Source: Adineta vaga (lineage: Eukaryota > Rotifera). From it: a DNA stretch of 64,000 nt. The stretch is from contig CP075495.1 in assembly GCA_021613535.1 (NCBI GenBank), forward strand, positions 7,192,001-7,256,000. The letters run 5' to 3'. The position numbers were made by a program, and so were the translations under genes. Below are positions 57,474 to 64,000 of this stretch, one piece after another (position 1 is the stretch's first letter; each line of letters begins with the position of its first letter). The notes under the pieces were generated by a model, which was not told the DNA's origin, did no database searches, and was given only the letters and a program-made list of their open reading frames with translations.

Positions 57474-58756
57474 AGATTTTGAAATTATAATTAAAATAAA
57501 TTATTCTTGAGGAATGCGGTCATTTTTCCGTGTTATTTGAGGTCCTTCCTTTACTTTTCTATGAATCATATAGTATCAAAAAATGATGCAATAATATGAT
57601 TCACTTGGAAAAAAATTCTTTTTATGTTTGTAAATATGTATATAGTAGATTTAATAAAATATATATTTTAATATAATATGACTCATAATGATATGCTATT
57701 ATTAAACTTGAAAAATAATAAAAAAAAGATTTTTGATAATTTTTCAGATATAATAACTCTGCACATCTAATGTATTTTTCAGTATAAGTATAATCGGTAT
57801 AATCTTGATCTTGATGCTCAAAAACATAAAGTTTACACAATAAACTAAAGTGCGCATTCCATGGATTTTTTGAGCATTTGTTCATTCATAATTTTGACAT
57901 TGTGAATAGGGTTTTGTGTAATTTTTGTTGTTGGCAACAAAACGTTTCTATAAGAAAGAGTACTAAGATATTTTTATAGTTCAAGTTCAACTTCATTGAT
58001 ATACAATACATCTAGCGTAGATAGTTTCTCATCTGATCCAACATAATTATTGAAGGGTATAAAAAAATCTAATTACTCAGTAATAAAGTTTATTTAAATT
58101 ACATTCATGGTGTCCGATTCGAAAGAGACTATCTATTCAAATAGAAAATTGAACATTTGAAATGTGTTATCGATCTACCATACTATGTATATGTTGAAAG
58201 GTGATAAATTAAACGATTTTATAATTGTTGTACGGTCTTATACGATGTAACATAGTAGAGTATTACGAAAATTTAATTCAATTACTAGTTTTTTCGAAAA
58301 TGTTTGTCCTTTATTTGACTATGTATTACAATAGATGTAATAAGTTGAAGAAAACCGTTACACTTTTCTTAACCTTGATGGATTACATTCACAAGTTCGA
58401 AAAGACACATGTAGTGCGTATGAAGATGTCGTATGGATATGTGATTTTACCGGTTATTTGTTCGTATTCAGAGAGAGAGAAAACCAAAATCTAGGTATTT
58501 CTACTGTCTGATATAGTGACAAGAACGAGAGAGAGATAGAAAAGAATAGAGAAAAAAGAGAAGACCGTTTATATACTTATATATAACGTGCGGACACCGT
58601 GTCATAGTCACAAAAGAAAACGAGCTTTTTAATCACATTCGTGTCCTCCTCATTAATTTATACATATATATACTGATCCTCTAGTTTTTTTTAAATTGTA
58701 CCGATCGATTTGTTTTGTTTTGAATACATATATACATATAAAATCGTCGATTCAAG
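57474..58756. other. Intergenic region
   Basis: No supported gene in 1.3 kb. A minus-strand frame at 57622-57885 is partly protein-like (ending KYIRCAELLYLKNYQ) but has no partner exon that I can see. A GA-rich stretch lies at about 58528-58562. The acceptor before the MARF1-like gene ends at 58756. Confidence 0.5.
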
Positions 58757-61700
58757 ATGCCAAGCATTGTGTAAGTGATTGATTTGAAAAACATCTTCGA
58801 ATAATCTAATGTCTTATTTTTGTTTCAGACGACAAGATAGCCTTTGTTCGCATGTGGATCAATTACGATTTTTTGATTTTCTTGAGCCAAATTTTGATTT
58901 CAAAACAGCAATGTCAAGATTTGAACGACAAGTTAGTTGGTTACCATTTGTTGCACCAACAGCTGAATTGGAATCATCACCAATCGAAAACAACAATACA
59001 TTTGATTCAATATGGCAATCACAACATTCATATTTATCAACATTACCCGAAACACCACCAGCATTTCTCGATGATGATCATCATCGACCATCAGAAATTA
59101 GCATTGATTCAATTATTGATGAAAGGCATTTGAGTAATTTTCTCTCACCGCCATTGCCACCACCGATTCCTTGTAAAGAATTTGAAAGAGAAAATTTTCC
59201 GATCTATTTTTAATCTTTTCTTTCTCTTTTAGTAATGAAAACAGTAACAACACCACGATTGAATCTACCTGTTCGATCTCAAGAAAAAATCTCTCGAGCA
59301 ATATCACCATCACCCTATGAAGCTTCATTACCATCGCAAAAACGAACAAAATCATCTACTAATATTCATGAATCTGAACCATTTGTCACCGGTGTTTCTC
59401 AGTAATTTTCAAACTAGATCTATATTTCATAGTTTTATTTATTTTATTATTTTGTATTATAGAACAGCTTTGGAAGTAGCTGCTCTTCTCAAGGAACATC
59501 CTGGTTACACATGTCCAATGTTAACACTTGTACAAGAATATCAAAGTCGGTAAGTTAAACACTTATAGAATTCAATTAGTGAAGTTACTATAATCCGATT
59601 GCATTTAAATAATTCTATGTTCTGTTTTATTCATTTAGATTTTGCAAACCATTACATACATCTGAATTAAATACGGCACGTGATATTATTGAAATTCATT
59701 ACAATGGTCAGATGGGTTATGCAAGATTGACACCGGCATTTCGAGCAACAATTGGAAATGAAGCACTTCCAGTAGATGATATATTTCTGTATAAAAGATT
59801 TGTAATTTTTTGTGTTTTACTAGGTTCGACTTGAACGTCCTTATTGTACTATTCATTGTCCAACAAATTTTGTTGTTAGTTCAACATTCGATATGCCATT
59901 CGTTCGATTACCATTACAACGATTTTCTGAAAATGTTCATTTTTTACTTGCACAACATGCTAGTGCCATGCCACTAGGAAGGTATTCATTTCATTTTGTA
60001 GTGTTAGATCTTTCTCTTCTATAAAAATTTTATTTTAATGTTTTAGTTTTGTTCAATGTTATTCATATTATTTTCCACGTTTAGTTGATGATGAATATGG
60101 TGTACCACTCGAACATTATATCACTTGTGTTAAAAATGTCGAAATTGTTACTGATCAAGGTGTTATTAAACGTGTTCAAACAACAATTACACCATCATTT
60201 TCTGTTCCACTCAATCATAGTAAACAAGATAATAAACTATAAACTTCAAAAACTAAATCAAATAATTCTTTTATTTTCAGTGGTACCTGATAAACGATCA
60301 ACATCATCATCAACTGGTTCATTACAAACATTTGCTCGTGAAGTCATTGATCTACTTAAACAACAAACAGTTCATTGTCGTTTACCATTATCTAAATTTG
60401 TAACAACTTATCATATGAAATATAGTCGACATTGTCGGGCAGCTGATTATGGTTTCGAAAAAATTCTTGATCTATTAATTGCTATACCAAATGCTGTTCA
60501 AGTAAGTAAAAGTTTCTCTTATGAAAATTAATAGGAAGAAAAAAAAATCTTCAATCCATCTTCTAATTTCTAGATACTCGGCGATGGTAATAAACGTATA
60601 TTAACATTAACTCATCGATGTCAAGTAAAACGTTTTTTTAATGATCTCGTCCGAATTCTTAAAAATAAACCACAAAGAACGATGGCAATTAGTGAAATAC
60701 CCAAAGAGTTTGGTAAGTTGATTAGATTATCCCATTTCTACTTGTGAGATTTCTGATTAAATCTCTTATTTTATATTTCCAGCCAATTTTAGTAAGAAAC
60801 CATTTGATATTATTGATTTTGGTGTTTGTTATCTCGATGATCTCATTGGTGAACTTCAAGACAACAAAGAAGTTGTTATCGATAAAGAACATGGAATAAT
60901 AAAACTCTATCGAAAAGGTATATTGATTTCTTATTTGATCATTTCATGAATATTTTGCTCTTACCAGAACAAACGGATGTTGAAAAATTTGCTACACAAA
61001 TCTTTGCTGATGATATCATTAATATGTTTCGTCATCAACAGGATTTTAATATTCCATTCCAACGTTTTATTCCAATGTATCATCATCATTTTGGTTATCA
61101 ATGTCGTGTACAACTATATGGATGTTTACGTTTAATTGATTTATTTGAAGAAATTCCACATATTGTTCAAATACTTGAAGATAAAAATGGTGAACGTATT
61201 GTACAATTAACTCATGAAGCAATTCATCAAGCTGTTTTATTAAATATCATGCAACTTATTCGACAACATGAAGGTTCAATCTTATTTGATCAATTATCTA
61301 AACTTTATGCTGAAATGTTTCGTTTTGAACTTAATTGTGAAGAAATGGGTTTTGATTCTATTGAATTAATGCTCGAATCAATGCAAGAAAAATTAACTGT
61401 AAGTTAGTTTTCAATCATATTAAGAAAATCTTTTGTCTTTGAATAGTGTGCTCAAACCAATAAAAGTACCGTTGTTATTCGTGTTATTGAAGAACATCAT
61501 TCAGATATTGTATTTGCTCGAAATGTTGTACACATTTTAATGGAAGCACAAGGTGAAACAACAATTTGGTTACTTAAACAAGAAATGGCAAATCGATATA
61601 GAAGAGAATTAAAAATTGAAGATTGTCAAAATCGTCTTAAACAATATATTGAAGTATGGATAATCAAATGAGTCAATTTCTGATAAACAATTGATATTGA

Positions 61701-62155
61701 TCTATATTTTTATCATTTTAGTTAATCGGTCAAAATGTTCGTTTAACACCACCAATGCGATTTGCTTACGAAGTAGTTAAAGGAATGCGTGCATGTGGTT
61801 TAGATAAAATGAATTATGAAGATTTTCTTATTGATTATCAATTACGTCATGGTAATGCACATTGTCCAAATCCATCAGAATTTGGTTATCCAACGATCGA
61901 TCGTTTATTCAATGCAATACGTATTGTTGTTTTAACACGTGGTCATCGACAAACGAAAACAGTTTCATTAACCGATGAATTTCGAAGTAAGTCAATTTAT
62001 TATGTAGTTAAAAACGATCTTTCTTTCTTTCTAGTGCATATTCGTCCTAGTTATTCACTTCATTTAAACAATAATAATCCGTAAGTGAATTATTGTCTTT
62101 TTAAAAAGATCATCAGCATTTTCTTCTGTTTCTTTTTTTTAGTTTTGCTAAATGA
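58757..62155 (+). CDS. MARF1: MARF1-like protein with an array of LOTUS (OST-HTH) domains
   Basis: In animals MARF1 controls meiosis and mRNA stability in oocytes; its LOTUS domains bind RNA or partner proteins. About 15 exons, from a 14-base first exon (58757-58770) to the stop at 62153-62155, encode roughly 845 residues. After about 190 disordered Ser/Pro-rich residues comes a run of winged-helix repeats, about eight by my count. They include ALEVAALLKEHPGYTC, VPLEHYITCVKNVEI, HCRLPLSKFVTTYHMKYSRH with CRAADYGFEKILDLL, PFQRFIPMYHHHFGYQCR with LYGCLRLIDLFEEIPHIVQ, and CPNPSEFGYPTIDRLFNAI. Their order and wording match the LOTUS part of MARF1. Neither the NYN ribonuclease nor an RRM is present in the exons I can trace. 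Drosophila MARF1 is also described as lacking NYN. The last intron leaves only PFAK before the stop. Confidence 0.85.
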
Positions 62156-62896
62156 GATATGTGTGTATATATATATGTAATATTTATTCCAGAGGATCAG
62201 ATATATATTTTTTTTCGACGAATCTATTTTTGTTTTGTACTTACTTTTTCCGAGAGAATACTTAACATTCTCTCCTTCTTTACTTCTCTTGTTCTTGTAT
62301 GATCTTTCCTCGACTTTGTAGAGTGCGAGTCTTAATATGTCGGAAAAAGCTCGTTTTTTTCATTATTTTCGCAGGGCATCTTGCCCTTACCCTATAGTTT
62401 TTATTATAGCATTTTTATTATTATTATTATTATATTATATTGTCAGTATGTGTGTGTTTTGACGAAAGATTTTTTTTGTATGAGGAGGAACACAACAGAT
62501 AAAAACCATGAATTTACACGATGTATACATTTATTTATTAAAAGATGAATTGGTAAAATGTTCTTTTTTCCTTCTCCTAATGACATAACTTGTTTCAAAC
62601 AGAATTCGAAGAAAGAAGATTCGATAAAAGTTTTGCTTTATGTTGTTGAGAATCTTGGTAAGTATAATTTGTTAAACTTCGCTGCGGTTTATATCTGAAA
62701 ATCTGAACAAAATAAAATTTTCATACATGTAGCAATACATTAGAAATTCATTCTAATAAAATCTATCTGCTATGAATGCTGACCGCTAATCTATCTAATC
62801 TTATATTCTACTATTCAAATCTTATTTCTCTCTGTAATTCATGTCTTTCTACATAATCTTAAGATGTATCGCTTTGAAAACTATATTTGTTGTTTA
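62156..62896. other. Convergent 3' spacer
   Basis: 3' UTR-like AT-rich sequence with a TTA repeat at about 62404-62435. It separates the MARF1-like gene from the minus-strand gene at the window edge. No further gene seen. Confidence 0.6.
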
Positions 62897-63940
62897 CTAT
62901 ACTTTTTGATGATTATTATTGTATTTCTTATTGACAGATTGAACAAGTCTGTCAAAAACATCATTTGGTGAGTGGATTTGTTTCGAACTTTGTGAATGGA
63001 ATGACGAAATAGGTTTGATTAATGTGGTTGTTAAATGTTTAGGTGCATCAGCAATATTTGATAACGTAAAAGAAGATTGGCGACGATTAATCGGCTGATG
63101 TGAATAAAACGATCGTTCGTTGAATCGTGAAACTGAAGAATAAAGTGAATTGGAATATTTCGGAGTAAATGAGTGATGCGATGATATACAAAACGATGGT
63201 TTACGTTCTTATAAATAATATATTGACGATATGACATATATGTTAAATACAATACTAACCGACAAGATCTGATGAAGATGAAGATGATGAGATTGAACTC
63301 GATGGTGAACTTACATTTGACATTGAAGATATTGTAGAATTTTTTGATGTTTGTTGCTGAATTTGATGTAAAAGAAATAATAAATCATTCAAATTCAATT
63401 TTGTTAAATCCATCGTGCGTAATTTATCGAATGAGGATATTTCATTTGAAGCATTGAAAACTACTAATTTTGATCCAGTTGCAGTAGGAGATTTACTGAT
63501 CATACGAACAAGTGGATCATCCGCTGGTACATTAATTGAATCTATTATTAACAGAATGTTTCCCTAATACCATACATAGCGTTGAAATAATATTAAATAC
63601 ATACAATTTACATTATTTGTATAGTTTGTTACCCAGACAATTCGAGTATTTATTCGATTACAAATAGGAAATGAACATAGTTGTTGTTGTTGTTGTTTTT
63701 GTTGACGTTCAATTTCATTAGTATTTTTGTTAACAGACCAGAATGAACTATTGATATCTAATGAAAAGTAAATTAGTCTAAAATCTGTTCATAATTATAA
63801 CATACTCTGCTCCATCGAATGATTTGGAATGATTCGAAAATCAAACTCCTTCATCATATATTGCCGAATATAGGACTGTTCAAATTGACGAAGAAATTTG
63901 ATGTAGTATAGGAAAAAAAGGCGCAATGTCTTCTCGTTAT
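62897..63940 (-). CDS. Unknown protein, C-terminal part (gene continues past the window)
   Basis: Four minus-strand exons join in phase: 63940-63806, 63757-63612, 63563-63260 and 63132-62897, ending in TAG at 62899-62897. They encode about 273 residues. Features seen are a helical, aromatic-rich start (LRLFFLYYIKFLRQFEQSY), a Gln run (KQQQQQQL), a strand-rich middle (TRIVWVTNYTNNGNILLIID, SKLVVFNASNEI), a Leu-rich helix (LTKLNLNDLLFLLHQIQQQ), a poly-Ser stretch and a basic Ser-rich tail. Joined splice phases in all four exons make the gene real. I do not recognise the family. The 5' part must lie to the right of base 64000, with the preceding exon ending in phase 1. Confidence 0.7.
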
Positions 63941-64000
63941 CTTAATGGCAGTTCTAATGTTGCAAAGACTCGACCAAAACGTTTTTTTTTCAGTTTAAAT

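Noticed and set aside
57622-57885. Minus-strand frame with a partly protein-like sequence
   Set aside because: No partner exon, acceptor or homologue recognised; possibly a gene fragment, but support is too weak.

Overview
This window is nuclear DNA from an animal. It is AT-rich, with many genes broken by short GT-AG introns of about 50-70 bp. The genes include Wnt, a salt-inducible kinase, CFAP70, MARF1 and ferrochelatase, so it is metazoan. Several things suggest a rotifer, most likely a bdelloid: very compact introns, a plant/bacteria-type SQD2-like glycosyltransferase, and a 3' splice acceptor just upstream of nearly every start codon. Rotifers are known to use spliced-leader trans-splicing. 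The taxon is an inference, not a proof.

Layout. 1-600: 5' end of a Y-family polymerase (Pol eta type), minus strand. 3.2-4.8 kb: a four-exon Wnt ligand. 7.6-9.6 kb: an SQD2-like GT4 glycosyltransferase, minus strand. 13.5-14.5 kb: a secreted-type unknown gene with an in-frame stop. 15.7-27.1 kb: a paralogous cluster, interrupted by one F-box-like gene. Three genes carry a repeated zinc-knuckle-like module (G-[DE]-I then G-x-R-K-x-F-D-G-x2-W, then C-x4/5-C-x7/9-C-x2-H). The third also has a TALE-type homeodomain and a BRCA1/BARD1-like tandem BRCT pair. A fourth gene is a paralogue of the BRCT part alone. 29.4-33.4 kb: SIK kinase. 34.2-35.4 kb: RING-H2 protein. 36.0-40.8 kb: short TPR/Megator-like coiled-coil protein. 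41.2-46.3 kb: CFAP70, minus strand, head-to-head with PSMC2 (46.6-48.4). Then PSMB6 (48.5-49.6), DDOST (49.9-52.3), ferrochelatase (52.9-54.9), a cystatin (55.0-55.6, minus), an intronless unknown (56.5-57.5), and a MARF1-like array of LOTUS domains (58.8-62.2). At the right edge is a partial unknown gene on the minus strand.

How they relate. Most genes are unrelated housekeeping or developmental genes. Two local groupings stand out. The first is the 15.7-27.1 kb family, a lineage-specific-looking set of nuclear, probably DNA-binding proteins, one of which joins homeodomain and BRCT modules. I know of no described protein with that order, and I rate it the best candidate for something undescribed. 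The second is the PSMC2-PSMB6 pair: two proteasome genes in the same direction, 138 bp apart, each with its own acceptor.

Exon boundaries were set by hand from GT/AG sites, reading phase and family similarity. No search or alignment was run.
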